Source of the DNA: Hyphomicrobiales bacterium
GTDB lineage: Bacteria; Pseudomonadota; Alphaproteobacteria; Rhizobiales; Rhizobiaceae
DNA length: 64,000 bases
Assembly: GCA_017305835.1 (NCBI GenBank)
Contig: JAFKJY010000045.1
Coordinates: 31,500-95,499, forward strand
Direction: 5' to 3'
Shown: piece by piece, positions 7,650 to 16,658 of the stretch
How the letters are laid out: each line of letters opens with the position of its first letter
Numbering within the stretch: the stretch's first letter is position 1
Made by a program: the position numbers and the translations under genes
The notes under the pieces: model-generated
Told to the model about the DNA's origin: nothing
Database searches by the model: none
Seen by the model: only the letters and a program-made list of their open reading frames with translations

Positions 7650-9605
7650 TCAAGGCTTGAGTATCGCGAACGTATCGTTCTCGAACACGATGGGAAGATC
7701 CGGCAATTTGTAGTTCTTTTCCTTGTCGAACACCATGTAGGCGATACCATTCTGACGGGCGAAGTCCTGCAATGCCGCCCCGCCACGCTCATAGTACAGG
7801 TGTTCGGCGTCGCGCATCATCTGCGCGTAGGTGGCCTCGTTGTCCAATCTGGCTGCATCGGCGTATCGCCACACATCGAGGCCCAGTGCTTCCGCTCTCC
7901 GCAAACCTTCTGCCATGACTGCCGCATTGGTATCATAGATCCAGCCGGAGTGAATCCACTCGCGGATGACGCCGAACGAGGGACGTTGCGAATAGAGACG
8001 CCATCCATAGGCCATCGTGGGGTCCAGCATGAACACGCTACCCTCCGGGGTGTTGTTTCGAGCCCATAGCTGAGCATCCATGTACGCCATGGCGCGATGA
8101 CGGATTGGCTGCGGTGTCATCGTATCCAGTGCCGGACCCCAGGAATACGCGCCCAGTGCCACGGCCGCGGCCAGCGGCAAGGGTGACGAGAACATGCGGG
8201 CGGCCACGACCAACACGATGGCGATTGCGAACAAGGGAGCAGTGAGCGGAGCCAGTGCCATGTTCGTATCCATCACGATGGCACTGAAATATCCATTCAG
8301 ATAGAGAGCTACGCATACGACCACGGCGAGAGCCAAGGCGCTGATGGTCAATCGGCGATCAAGCTGGGACTGCCCGCTTTTACTCATCAGAAGCACCAGC
8401 ACGCCGAAACCTATTCCGCCAAGGATCGGCATGGCGTTGGTGCGCCAATATGGGAGCAGCAACAGAACGCCTGCGGCAACCGCAAGCAGGAAATTCCCTG
8501 TGCGAACCTGTTCGAGCATTCTTGGCACCGACAGTGCCGCCATGAGCATGAGCGCAATGAGGCTGGCTCGGTGCAGGGCCAGCTTGATCAACAGCGGGCT
8601 TGTCGATTGCATCGATATCCAGACGCCGACGAGCGATACCGCCATGAGCAAGGCTACCGCCACCAAGATCTGTTGATCACCCGTGGACGTTTCGGGTTTC
8701 GCTAGCCGCAAATTGGCGGCGAAAACGATGACGGCTGCGAGAAGCGGCAGAAGTGTTTCCCAAGCGCGCTTCCCGAAAACGCCCATATCGACCGGATGCC
8801 AGTGGAAGCTCATGAGGTGAGTCACTGACGCGAAGCGGGCGTGATTGATGTCCCCGGCCGCGATGCCGGCATCCCGAAAAGCCACGAGATACCAAGCCGC
8901 AGCGACGAGAACGGCTACCGCTCCGCCGAGCAAGGCCGATGCCAGCGAATACTCCCGCCAACGCCAGAGCACCATCGAGCCGACTGCGAGGCCGAAGAAA
9001 AACGCGATGATCGGGTGGAAGGTCGCCGCCAACCCGACCAGCAAACCTGCCCAAACCAACCGCCGACGAAGCGTGGCTGCCACGGCGAGGAAGCCCGCTG
9101 CGTAAGCGATGTTGTAGACGTACCCGTAAGAGGGATGAAACCACCGCGCCAGATCGCAGCTTACGATCGTGCCCGAAGCGAGCAGGACGCCTCCGCCGAT
9201 CGCCGTCCATGCTGGCAAATCGGGATTGAGCCGGCGGCATAGTATGGCTGCACTGGCGAGAAGGATGCCCGCCTCCAACACGATCATCACCGTCAGGACA
9301 ATGGTATCGGAAGAGGGAAAGACGCTGCCGACAAGGCGATAAGCGCGGCCGAGCAGCGATCTTTGCAGCTCGAGGTCACCATTGGGAAAGTCTTGGCCGA
9401 AGTTCGGGCCCGTCGTGACGGGATGCAGCATGGAAATGGGGCTGAAGCCTCTCACTGCCGCCTCGATGTCGGCGTGCCTCACGACGAAATAGGAGATTCC
9501 GAAGCAAATCAGCGCGGCCAGCACTCCCCAAGTCCAGGCCGCGAGATTGTCGCGCACATGGATCCCAAAACGATTCACTCTGCCGTCCGGCATGTAGCCT
9601 CGCAT
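7650..9605 (-). CDS. Polytopic membrane protein, possible GT-C type
   Basis: About 651 residues with roughly eleven or more hydrophobic segments spread from residue 20 to about 500. A soluble C-terminal part of about 130 residues follows (SQRPSFGVIREWIHSG, then AYMVFDKEKN). I do not recognise a named family with certainty. The layout resembles GT-C-fold or DUF-type membrane proteins of polysaccharide loci, which could act in the periplasm on undecaprenyl-linked sugars. The ATG at 9605 was taken as start; the frame is open to a GTG at 9686 and another ATG lies at 9593. No clear ribosome site decides. GC is visibly lower than in flanking genes. It lies downstream of the Wzx-like gene on the same strand. 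Confidence 0.6.
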   Translation of the reverse strand: MRGYMPDGRVNRFGIHVRDNLAAWTWGVLAALICFGISYFVVRHADIEAAVRGFSPISMLHPVTTGPNFGQDFPNGDLELQRSLLGRAYRLVGSVFPSSDTIVLTVMIVLEAGILLASAAILCRRLNPDLPAWTAIGGGVLLASGTIVSCDLARWFHPSYGYVYNIAYAAGFLAVAATLRRRLVWAGLLVGLAATFHPIIAFFFGLAVGSMVLWRWREYSLASALLGGAVAVLVAAAWYLVAFRDAGIAAGDINHARFASVTHLMSFHWHPVDMGVFGKRAWETLLPLLAAVIVFAANLRLAKPETSTGDQQILVAVALLMAVSLVGVWISMQSTSPLLIKLALHRASLIALMLMAALSVPRMLEQVRTGNFLLAVAAGVLLLLPYWRTNAMPILGGIGFGVLVLLMSKSGQSQLDRRLTISALALAVVVCVALYLNGYFSAIVMDTNMALAPLTAPLFAIAIVLVVAARMFSSPLPLAAAVALGAYSWGPALDTMTPQPIRHRAMAYMDAQLWARNNTPEGSVFMLDPTMAYGWRLYSQRPSFGVIREWIHSGWIYDTNAAVMAEGLRRAEALGLDVWRYADAARLDNEATYAQMMRDAEHLYYERGGAALQDFARQNGIAYMVFDKEKNYKLPDLPIVFENDTFAILKP

Positions 9606-9701
9606 CAATCTGGTTTCGGCAATTCGCCGCCGTCTTAGGATTCCTGGACATGGTGTCAAGCTGGGTGCCGGATCGCGCGGCACCACGAAAGCCTGGAGGT
9701 C

Positions 9702-11045
9702 CTATGGTTTCTCTGAACTGTTCTTGGAGGCCTCGACCATGGCGTCGTGCCTGGACGAGTGTACGAATATCGTGGCGATGGTCGCTGCATAGATGACGAT
9801 GTAGGAAATCGAAAGAAGCGAGATCGCGATCATCACATCCTGCAACAAATAGCCGATCGCGATCGCGGAGCCCCCTGCAGCAAATTTGATGGTGTGGATG
9901 ATCAGCCGCTTGCGCTGTCCGAACGTCGCAGACAAGGCGGGAGCAATCGCCGGGTAGATGCTGTTCACGTAGAATGCTGGCGCGAGCCACGCAGCATACC
10001 GGCCGGCCTCTCGCCAAGACTCGCCGAACACCAGAGCGAAGATGCTCGGGCCCCAAAAAACGACTATCACAACTGGCGGCAGCGTAAGGACGCCCAGTGT
10101 CAGAGCGATCCGTCGAACGGTCGGGAAAAGCCTGCCGTCGGTGACCAGATGCCGGACGTCTCCATAGAGAACCTGTCCGATTGCCAGACTGAGGTAGCTG
10201 AGCGGACCGCTGACGACGCGCTCAGCCATAAAATAGGCGCCGGTCGCCGCGGGGCCGAACAGTGGAAGAAATAGAAGCGACGGCAGCGTCGCGGAAGCTA
10301 CGTCGATAAGCGTGGCCGGACCATCATACTTGGGAAACCAAGCATAGCGCTTCAGCAAGGCGCGCGTCCTTCTGGACAAAGGGCTTGCATTGAAGAATGA
10401 CAGCGCACCCCTCCATCCACCGAGGAGCGAGATGGTGCCAATCGATTGGGAGGCGACATAGCCGGCGATCAGCCAGATCGCCTGCCCTCCAACCAGGCCG
10501 CCAACTGCCTGGACACCGACCATCGCCGTGATCTGCAGCATCCTCGTGGTAGCCACACGGGAAAACTGTTTCTGCCGCACCGCCCAGAAATTGGAAATCC
10601 TGTATGCGCCGGCAAAAAGCACCGTGATCGGCAGTAGCCAGAGATGTTGGGCAAGCGGCTCCAGATTGGCCGCGGCCGCCACTTCACCGGTCGTCAGTAG
10701 GATCAGCAGAATTGCCGTGCACAGCACGGAGGCAACTACGTTCATCGCCAGGGTGGCGCTGACCAGAAGCTTGCTGTCCCTGTCGAGCCGTGGCAGCGGG
10801 ATCGCATACTCATAGACTAGGCTCGAAATGGCGGCGACGGTTCCTGCCACTGCGAGAAACGAACCCAGAATGCCGAAATCGACCGGTGTATAGAGGCGAC
10901 TCAGAAACGGGGTTGCGGCCAATCCGATGACCTGAGCCGCGGCCGAACCGCCTGCCAGCTTGGCGACGTTCCTGACGAACGGCCCGGATGTGCTGGCGAG
11001 GCGGGAAAGCAGCTTCAAGGCCGTTGGTTCGCAAAGGGACGGCAC
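9702..11045 (-). CDS. Wzx-like polysaccharide flippase (MOP superfamily)
   Basis: A 447-residue polytopic protein with about twelve predicted spans. The N-terminus NVAKLAGGSAAAQVIGLAA and FLSRLYTPVDFGILGSF is typical of the polysaccharide_synt/Wzx branch of the MOP superfamily. Wzx flips undecaprenyl-diphosphate-linked O-units across the inner membrane. The start is a GTG at 11045 with no good ribosome site, so a slightly shorter protein is possible. It lies between the membrane protein and a methyltransferase, all leftward and all of lower GC than the surroundings. A sample 60-base line (9781-9840) has 29 G+C, against 47 in a line of the cysN gene. Together with the Wzy- and Wzz-like genes it points to the Wzx/Wzy route. 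Confidence 0.85.
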   Translation of the reverse strand: MPSLCEPTALKLLSRLASTSGPFVRNVAKLAGGSAAAQVIGLAATPFLSRLYTPVDFGILGSFLAVAGTVAAISSLVYEYAIPLPRLDRDSKLLVSATLAMNVVASVLCTAILLILLTTGEVAAAANLEPLAQHLWLLPITVLFAGAYRISNFWAVRQKQFSRVATTRMLQITAMVGVQAVGGLVGGQAIWLIAGYVASQSIGTISLLGGWRGALSFFNASPLSRRTRALLKRYAWFPKYDGPATLIDVASATLPSLLFLPLFGPAATGAYFMAERVVSGPLSYLSLAIGQVLYGDVRHLVTDGRLFPTVRRIALTLGVLTLPPVVIVVFWGPSIFALVFGESWREAGRYAAWLAPAFYVNSIYPAIAPALSATFGQRKRLIIHTIKFAAGGSAIAIGYLLQDVMIAISLLSISYIVIYAATIATIFVHSSRHDAMVEASKNSSEKP

Positions 11046-11066
11046 ATTTCGGGAGGCCCGGCGTAG

Positions 11067-11774
11067 CTAGTGAGCTTTTCGCACGGCAGCGGCGTCCTCA
11101 ACCTTGCGGAGCTTGATGACATAGGAATCGAAGCTGAGGGGCTTCACGAGATACAGACCATACTGAATCTGGTTCAGTCCTGCGAACATCCGGTCGAGGC
11201 CGGGCTTCGTAGCGGAGCGCAGCCGCAGCAGAGGAGGGCGGCGAAGCCAGATTCCGTCTTGCTTCATCGCGGGCATTCCTGGCCACATCGGAGACGTCGA
11301 GCCATGTTGCGTCTGGAAGTAGCGAAGCAAAGCGTCGGGTGGGTAAGGACGGCTGTTTTCGGGATGCTGAAAGAAATTGCGGAAATTGTTGAGCGTCGAA
11401 ATGACGACGATGCCGCCAGGTTTCACCACGCGGCCGAATTCCTTGATCGTAGCCGCCGCCTGGTCTGGGGAGAACACCTGGAAGACATGACTGCAGAAGA
11501 TGCCATCGAATGAACTATCGGCGAACGGCAACTTCTCGGACGAGCCGACTTTAACGTCGAGACCGCGGGACAGGCAGTAATCTACATTCTCGGGATTCAG
11601 ATCGACGCCGACGCGCCGTGCGGAATCCCGCTCGACGAACGTCCCCGTGCCGCACCCGACATCGAGGATCGACGAGCATTCAGACATGAAATCTTCAACC
11701 GCGCGGTATTCCGCCCCGCGAGCCGTGCGCAGATGGCGCATGAACCGATGAAAAAGTCGCTCGATCTGGCTCAT
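11067..11774 (-). CDS. SAM-dependent methyltransferase (class I)
   Basis: A 235-residue methyltransferase. Motif I, ILDVGCGTGTFVE, lies near residue 36; motif II, GVDLNPENVDYCL, and FSPDQAAATIKEFGRV follow, with VVKPGGIVVISTLNNF as the later strand. The ATG at 11774 (MSQIERLFHRFM) was chosen over longer in-frame starts because it is preceded by a GGTGA-like site and the upstream extension has no family character. It is the first gene of the low-GC leftward trio and is divergent from hisH-like. Its likely role is methylation of a saccharide or lipid-linked intermediate; the acceptor cannot be read from sequence. Confidence 0.8.
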   Translation of the reverse strand: MSQIERLFHRFMRHLRTARGAEYRAVEDFMSECSSILDVGCGTGTFVERDSARRVGVDLNPENVDYCLSRGLDVKVGSSEKLPFADSSFDGIFCSHVFQVFSPDQAAATIKEFGRVVKPGGIVVISTLNNFRNFFQHPENSRPYPPDALLRYFQTQHGSTSPMWPGMPAMKQDGIWLRRPPLLRLRSATKPGLDRMFAGLNQIQYGLYLVKPLSFDSYVIKLRKVEDAAAVRKAH

Positions 11775-12040
11775 TTCGCTTTCACCATCACACTTTTCGC
11801 ATTGATTGAAGACGAACTTTACCCGAACTGCCGATCGAGTTGCGCGCGCATGGTGCGCTCGGATTTCATCGCGGTCGTTAGGGCATTGTGTAGTTTCTTT
11901 CAAGCGTCCAGACGCGGGGGATTGAGCGGTAACCGTGGGCGGTTGATGTAGGATTGCAAAGGTCTGCAGGGCGAATCGCCGATACAAGATGTGTTGGATT
12001 GGTGCTAGACGGCGGCACCACTGCATGGAATGGGACAGCC

Positions 12041-12655
12041 ATGATCGCCATCGTCGACTATGACATCGGCAACCTCGCCGCCGTCTCGAACATGCTGCGG
12101 CGGATCGGCTTCGACAGCGTCATCACCGCCGATCCGGAGACGATCGCGGCCGCCGACAAGCTGATCCTGCCGGGCAACGGCCATTTCGACACCTGCATGA
12201 GGAATATCCGCGCGACCGGCCTCGTGCCGCTGATCGAGCGCAGGGTGTTCGAGGAGGGCACGCCGCTGCTCGGCATCTGCGTCGGCGCGCAGATGCTCGG
12301 CACGTCGAGCGAGGAGGGCTCCGAGCCGGGGCTCGGCTGGTTTGACATGAAGGTGCGCCGTTTCCCCAAGCGGGAGGGGCTGCGCGTCCCCCACATGGGC
12401 TGGAACCAGGTGACCCGGCCGCAACCCGGGCATCCGCTGGTGCGCGGACTGGGCGAGGATGCCCGCTTCTATTTCGTGCACAGCTATTATCTCGATCCGG
12501 CGGCTTCCGTGACGACGCTACTCGGCTGCGAATACGGGCTGCCGTTCGCCGCCGCGGTCGGCAAGGGCAACATCGCCGGCGTCCAGTTCCATCCGGAAAA
12601 GAGCCACCGTTTCGGCAAGCAGTTCCTGCTCAACTTCGCGGAGGGCGCGCTCTGA
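12041..12655 (+). CDS. wbuY: HisH-like glutaminase of acetamidino-sugar module (WbuY)
   Basis: A 204-residue class I glutamine amidotransferase of the HisH family. The triad is visible: Cys80 in LLGICVGAQML, and His184 and Glu186 in QFHPEKSH. It would hydrolyse glutamine and pass ammonia to its HisF-like partner. Because HisF and an N-acetyl sugar amidotransferase follow, I read it as WbuY/HisH2 of surface-polysaccharide loci rather than histidine biosynthesis. No other his gene is nearby. The ATG at 12041 is where homology starts (MIAIVDYDIGN), although the frame is open upstream to 11954. Its stop overlaps the next start (TGATG). Confidence 0.88.
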   Translation: MIAIVDYDIGNLAAVSNMLRRIGFDSVITADPETIAAADKLILPGNGHFDTCMRNIRATGLVPLIERRVFEEGTPLLGICVGAQMLGTSSEEGSEPGLGWFDMKVRRFPKREGLRVPHMGWNQVTRPQPGHPLVRGLGEDARFYFVHSYYLDPAASVTTLLGCEYGLPFAAAVGKGNIAGVQFHPEKSHRFGKQFLLNFAEGAL

Positions 12656-13410
12656 TGTACCGCCCCCGCGTCATCCCCTGCCTGCTCCTGCGCGGCCACG
12701 GCCTCGTCAAGACGAGGAAGTTCAAGGATGCCGTCTATGTCGGCGACCCGGTCAATGCCGTGCGCATCTTCAGCGAGAAGGAGGCGGACGAACTCGTCAT
12801 CCTCGACATCGACGCCTCGAAGGAGGGCAGGGAGCCGCACTACGAACTGATCGAGGAGATCGCCGGCGAATGCCTGATGCCGATCGGCTATGGCGGCGGC
12901 ATCACCAGTCTCGCGCAAGTGAAGCGGCTTATCCGTTCGGGAGTCGAGAAGGTGGTGGTCAACTCGACCGCCGCTCTCGGTTCCATGCAGGTGATCGGCG
13001 ATGCCGCCGCAGCGTTCGGAAGCCAGGCCGTCGTCGGCGCGATCGACGTGCGTCGCACCATGCTGAAAGGCTATCGCATCATGGCGAAATCGGCGACTGT
13101 CGAGACGTCTCTGAAGCTGGAGGAGCACTGCCGCGCGCTCGTCGCCGCTGGTGCCGGCGAGATATTCCTGAACGACGTCGATGCCGACGGCACGATGGCG
13201 GGCTTCGACCTGAAGCTGATACGGCGCATCGCCGACAGCGTGGACGTTCCGGTGGTGGCCTGCGGCGGCGCAGGGACAGTCGACCATTTGTCTCAGGCTA
13301 TTCGGGAGGGGGGTGCCTCCGCGGTTGCTGCCGGCAGCATGTTTGTCTTCCACGGCAAGCATCGCGCCGTGCTGATCAACTACAACCCGGACGAACTGTC
13401 GGGCATCTGA
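12655..13410 (+). CDS. wbuZ: HisF-like protein of acetamidino-sugar module (WbuZ)
   Basis: A 251-residue (beta-alpha)8 barrel of the HisF family. It starts one base inside the HisH-like stop. Compared with true HisF, the first-strand catalytic Asp (Asp11 in T. maritima HisF, in ACLDVKDGR) is replaced by Leu here ([10 protein letters not shown]). The second catalytic Asp is kept (Asp131 in VGAIDVRR). The phosphate-site glycines PIGYGGGI and ACGGAGT remain. Loss of Asp11 argues against imidazole-glycerol-phosphate synthesis and fits the WbuZ paralogue clade, thought to channel ammonia to WbuX/PseA-type enzymes. The neighbours, a HisH-like gene and a WbuX-like gene, complete that trio. Confidence 0.87.
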   Translation: MYRPRVIPCLLLRGHGLVKTRKFKDAVYVGDPVNAVRIFSEKEADELVILDIDASKEGREPHYELIEEIAGECLMPIGYGGGITSLAQVKRLIRSGVEKVVVNSTAALGSMQVIGDAAAAFGSQAVVGAIDVRRTMLKGYRIMAKSATVETSLKLEEHCRALVAAGAGEIFLNDVDADGTMAGFDLKLIRRIADSVDVPVVACGGAGTVDHLSQAIREGGASAVAAGSMFVFHGKHRAVLINYNPDELSGI

Positions 13411-13414
13411 CGTG

Positions 13415-14695
13415 ATGGATTTCCGCATAATCACCCTGCCGCTTGCAGCACTGCTCGCGCTGGCAATCTATAATTGGTCTCTCCAGCCGCTGAATGCCTA
13501 TATGGGCATGGTTCTCATCGAGGTGGATCTGGCCTGGTGCGGGCTGTTCTTTGTCTGGATCGCGCTCGCCACAACGGTGCTGCCGAGACGCGTGGGGCGC
13601 CCTTCCGATCTTTTCCTGCTTTTCTACGTAGTGATTTGCCTACCGTGGGGTGGCGCGCTCTGGGGCGCGACGGGGCTGCTTTCCGTGCAGGCGGCGGTCC
13701 TGATGATGGTCCTGCTCTATCTGCCGGCTCTGGCCATCAAGGTCTGTATCCGGATTGCCGGTCCGAGCGCTCGCGATTTCATAATCCCGGTCTATCTGTT
13801 CCGCCCCTCCTACCTTTATCTGCCCCTCGCCGGCGTGCTCATACTGGGGACGGTTGCGGCGGTATCCAATCTCGGGCACGGCAGCTTCGGCATAGACAAT
13901 GTCTACGACAGGCGGCTGGCCGGACGTGAGGCGTTGAGCGGCAGCATCATCGCCTCTTATCTCATTCCAATGTCGATCAACGGGATCGCACCGCTTCTGG
14001 CCTTCATGGCTGGCTGGCGCCGCTCTCCGCTGTTGCTTTCCGTCGCTCTCGCCTTTGCTGTGCTGATGTTCTGGCTGCTCGGGCTGAAGGGACCTTTCGT
14101 CGCCATCGGCGCGTTGTTCGGCATCGGACTCGTGATCGGGATTCCGCTCCTGGCGCGCGCGCTGGTCCTCATCGGGATATTCTGCCTTCTCCTCATCTTG
14201 GCGGTCACCGCTATCCAGGTCTCGGACGGCAGCTATTCGACCGTTGCGGACTACGTGATTCGACGCGTCGTCATGGTTCAGCCCGAGGTCCAGAGCTACT
14301 ATCTGGACCACTTCCTGGGCCTCGATCTGTATCAGAAACTGTTCGGTGCGGACCTTCAGGGCTACGCGGACTGGACCTTCCTGATCGGAGATACCTATCT
14401 GCACAACCCTGCCACCAACGCCGATACAAACGGGTTCTTTCACGCGCTGCTGCGTGGCGGCCTCGTGGGATACGCATTGTCAATCGCGGTTGTCTGTGCG
14501 TTCCTTGTCGTCGTCGACGCTCTATTCGAACATACGCGGATGCCGGAATTCATTGCGGTTGCAGGATTGTACGGTCTCCTCGTTTCCGAACAATCCTACA
14601 CGGCAGCACTTCTCACGTCAGGCATTGGTCTTTGCCTTGCATTGATCATACTGTTTTCATATCCGTCGCCGAGAAACAGGACGCTCCCCACCTAG
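13415..14695 (+). CDS. Wzy-like O-antigen polymerase / polytopic membrane protein
   Basis: About 426 residues with some ten or more hydrophobic segments. A soluble loop around residues 265-340 includes DHFLGLDLYQKLFGADLQG and DTYLHNPATNADTNGFFHAL. That loop, followed by LLRGGLVGYAL, resembles the large periplasmic loop of O-antigen polymerases (Wzy), which are poorly conserved. Wzy joins flipped O-units in the periplasm. The start may be the GTG at 13412 or the adjacent in-frame ATG at 13415. It is inserted between the HisF-like gene and its usual partner WbuX with only short gaps, so it is cotranscribed. The call rests on topology and context more than on motifs. Confidence 0.72.
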   Translation: MDFRIITLPLAALLALAIYNWSLQPLNAYMGMVLIEVDLAWCGLFFVWIALATTVLPRRVGRPSDLFLLFYVVICLPWGGALWGATGLLSVQAAVLMMVLLYLPALAIKVCIRIAGPSARDFIIPVYLFRPSYLYLPLAGVLILGTVAAVSNLGHGSFGIDNVYDRRLAGREALSGSIIASYLIPMSINGIAPLLAFMAGWRRSPLLLSVALAFAVLMFWLLGLKGPFVAIGALFGIGLVIGIPLLARALVLIGIFCLLLILAVTAIQVSDGSYSTVADYVIRRVVMVQPEVQSYYLDHFLGLDLYQKLFGADLQGYADWTFLIGDTYLHNPATNADTNGFFHALLRGGLVGYALSIAVVCAFLVVVDALFEHTRMPEFIAVAGLYGLLVSEQSYTAALLTSGIGLCLALIILFSYPSPRNRTLPT

Positions 14696-14704
14696 GATTG
14701 TCGA

Positions 14705-15850
14705 ATGGACGCCCGACACTACCAGCGCTGTACGCGCTGTGTGATGGACACGACGGACCCCGAGATCAGCTTCGACGCTGATGGCGTGTGCAACCACTGT
14801 CACGGGTTCGACCGCCTCGTCGGGACCGAATGGTTTCCGAACGACGAGGGCGCACGGCGGCTGGAGGCGATGCTGGCGCGCGTGAAGGCGGAAGGCGAGG
14901 GCAAGGAATATGATTCCATCTTGGGTCTTTCCGGTGGCGCCGACAGCACGTATCTCGCACTCAAGATGAAGGACTGGGGGCTGCGGCCCCTCGTCGTCCA
15001 TGTGGATGCCGGCTGGAACAGCGAACTCGCGGTCGCCAACATCGAGCGCGTGGTTAAGCACTGCGGCTACGACCTGCATACCCATGTCGTCGACTGGGAG
15101 GAGATGCGAGACCTGCACCTGGCGTTCCTGCGCGCCGGCATCCCCAACCAGGACGTTCCGCAGGATCACGTCTTCTTCGCCAGCCTCTACAATTTCGCGA
15201 CGAAGAACGGCATCCGCACCATCTTCTCCGGCGGCAACTTGGCAACCGAGGGGATCTTTCCTTCCTCTTGGCATGGCAGCGCTATGGACGTCATCAATCT
15301 GAAGGCGATCCATCGCAAATACGGGCAGCGTCCGCTGAAGAGCTATTCCACGATCAGCTTCTTCAATTATTACTTCTGGTATCCATTTGTTAAGAAGATG
15401 CGGACCGTGCGGCCGCTCAACTACATGCCCTATGTCAAGGCGGATGCCATCCGCGAGATGGAGCACGGCTTCGGCTACAAGCCTTACGATCGCAAGCATG
15501 GCGAGTCGCTATTCACGAAGCTGTTCCAGAACTATTACCTTCCGACCAAATTCGGTTACGACAAGCGACTGCCGCATTATTCGAGCCTGATCGTCTCGGG
15601 CCAGATGACGCGGGAGGAGGCCTTGGCCAAGCTCCAAGAGCCGCTTTACGAGCCGCGCGAGCTCGAGGCGGACGTCGCCTACTTCTGCAAGAAGCTGAGG
15701 ATCTCGCGCGCTGAATTTGATGCGCTGGTCTCCGGCGAGAACCGCCACCATACGGATTTTCCGACATGGGAATCCCGGCAGAAGCTCGCCAAGCGCAGTC
15801 AGCGCTTCGTCGAGCGCCTGCTCGGACGGAAGGTATCCGTGTACTCGTAA
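14705..15850 (+). CDS. wbuX: N-acetyl sugar amidotransferase (WbuX/WbpG/PseA-like)
   Basis: A 381-residue member of the N-acetyl sugar amidotransferase family. It carries two Cys pairs at the N-terminus (Cys9/Cys12 and Cys29/Cys32, a probable zinc site). An ATP PP-loop, LGLSGGADSTYLAL, follows at residues 74-86. The enzyme activates the N-acetyl group of an amino sugar with ATP and replaces its oxygen with ammonia, giving an acetamidino group. Ammonia would come from the HisH/HisF-like pair encoded just upstream. With WbpA- and WbpE-like enzymes in the locus, a 2,3-diacetamido-uronic sugar converted to an acetamidino form is the most likely substrate, as in P. aeruginosa O5-type pathways. Confidence 0.9.
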   Translation: MDARHYQRCTRCVMDTTDPEISFDADGVCNHCHGFDRLVGTEWFPNDEGARRLEAMLARVKAEGEGKEYDSILGLSGGADSTYLALKMKDWGLRPLVVHVDAGWNSELAVANIERVVKHCGYDLHTHVVDWEEMRDLHLAFLRAGIPNQDVPQDHVFFASLYNFATKNGIRTIFSGGNLATEGIFPSSWHGSAMDVINLKAIHRKYGQRPLKSYSTISFFNYYFWYPFVKKMRTVRPLNYMPYVKADAIREMEHGFGYKPYDRKHGESLFTKLFQNYYLPTKFGYDKRLPHYSSLIVSGQMTREEALAKLQEPLYEPRELEADVAYFCKKLRISRAEFDALVSGENRHHTDFPTWESRQKLAKRSQRFVERLLGRKVSVYS

Positions 15851-15872
15851 AGTAGATGATCAGGGGGGATTG

Positions 15873-16658
15873 ATGCAGGGCGACACGAACGAGGCAGGCA
15901 TCGATTTCTTCGATTTCCTCTATGAGGTGTGGGTCGCGAGATGGCCATTCCTCGGTATCGTCGCCGTGTTTCTTCTGCTGGGAGTGCTGAGTCTCTTGCC
16001 CCAGTGGCTGAAGGCCCCGGTCTCGGCTCCTCCCCCTGCCCCCCGTAGCCAGATCGCTTTCTCGGTGAATTCGCTGGACGATCCACTGCGGCGCGATCCC
16101 GCCAAGATTGTCGCGGACTTCCTCGGTCGCGTTTCGGCGGATAGCGAGCTTGGGCTCTCCAGTGCGGAGAATGCTACGGTCGGCCTACCCTCCTCGGACC
16201 GGACCTATCGCTTGACTTACAGCCCAGCCAGCAACAACGGCGTCATTGTCATTGCCGCTCCTGGGGCCGAACCCGGTTATTTCGAGCGGGTCTATACCGC
16301 CTTCCAGCGGTTGTGCGCCCAGCAGGGCGCCGATCTGAAGGCGAGGCAGGAGAAGAACCTTGCGGTCATCGACAACATCATCCGGGCTGGCCGCTCCGAG
16401 CTTGCCGGCAGGCTGGCCGACCGGGAGTTCCTCGCGCGGCGCTACCTGGAGATGCCTGAGGTTCAGGCCGGCACATTCTGCCTGCTGAATTTCCGGACCC
16501 AGGAGGTCAGTACGGTGCCGGTGCCAGGTCCAGGCGGCGGCGTGACCAAGCGCATCGTGCTGTCGGGGCTCGTTGGAGGCGTCGTCGCCGTCTTCTTCGT
16601 GATGTTCCGCATTGGAATACGGCGGAAGAGGGCGAGATCGGCCGCTAGCCCAGCCTGA
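15873..16658 (+). CDS. Wzz-like chain-length determinant protein
   Basis: A 261-residue protein with two membrane segments: one near residues 25-46 (PFLGIVAVFLLLGVLSLLPQ) and one at the C-terminus (about 228-250, IVLSGLVGGVVAVFFVMF) followed by a basic RRKR tail. This TM-periplasmic-TM layout, with a middle helical stretch around residues 140-195, is that of Wzz/polysaccharide co-polymerases. These set O-chain length with Wzy. A proline-rich segment (APPPAP) follows the first span, where Wzz proteins also carry prolines. A strong AGGGGG site at 15862-15867 precedes the ATG at 15873. Its 3' end overlaps the convergent DUF2793 gene by 14 bases. Confidence 0.65.
   Translation: MQGDTNEAGIDFFDFLYEVWVARWPFLGIVAVFLLLGVLSLLPQWLKAPVSAPPPAPRSQIAFSVNSLDDPLRRDPAKIVADFLGRVSADSELGLSSAENATVGLPSSDRTYRLTYSPASNNGVIVIAAPGAEPGYFERVYTAFQRLCAQQGADLKARQEKNLAVIDNIIRAGRSELAGRLADREFLARRYLEMPEVQAGTFCLLNFRTQEVSTVPVPGPGGGVTKRIVLSGLVGGVVAVFFVMFRIGIRRKRARSAASPA

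Noticed and set aside
12041..13410. Part of a histidine biosynthesis operon
   Set aside because: No other his genes are adjacent, the HisF-like protein lacks the first catalytic Asp, and a WbuX-type gene follows.
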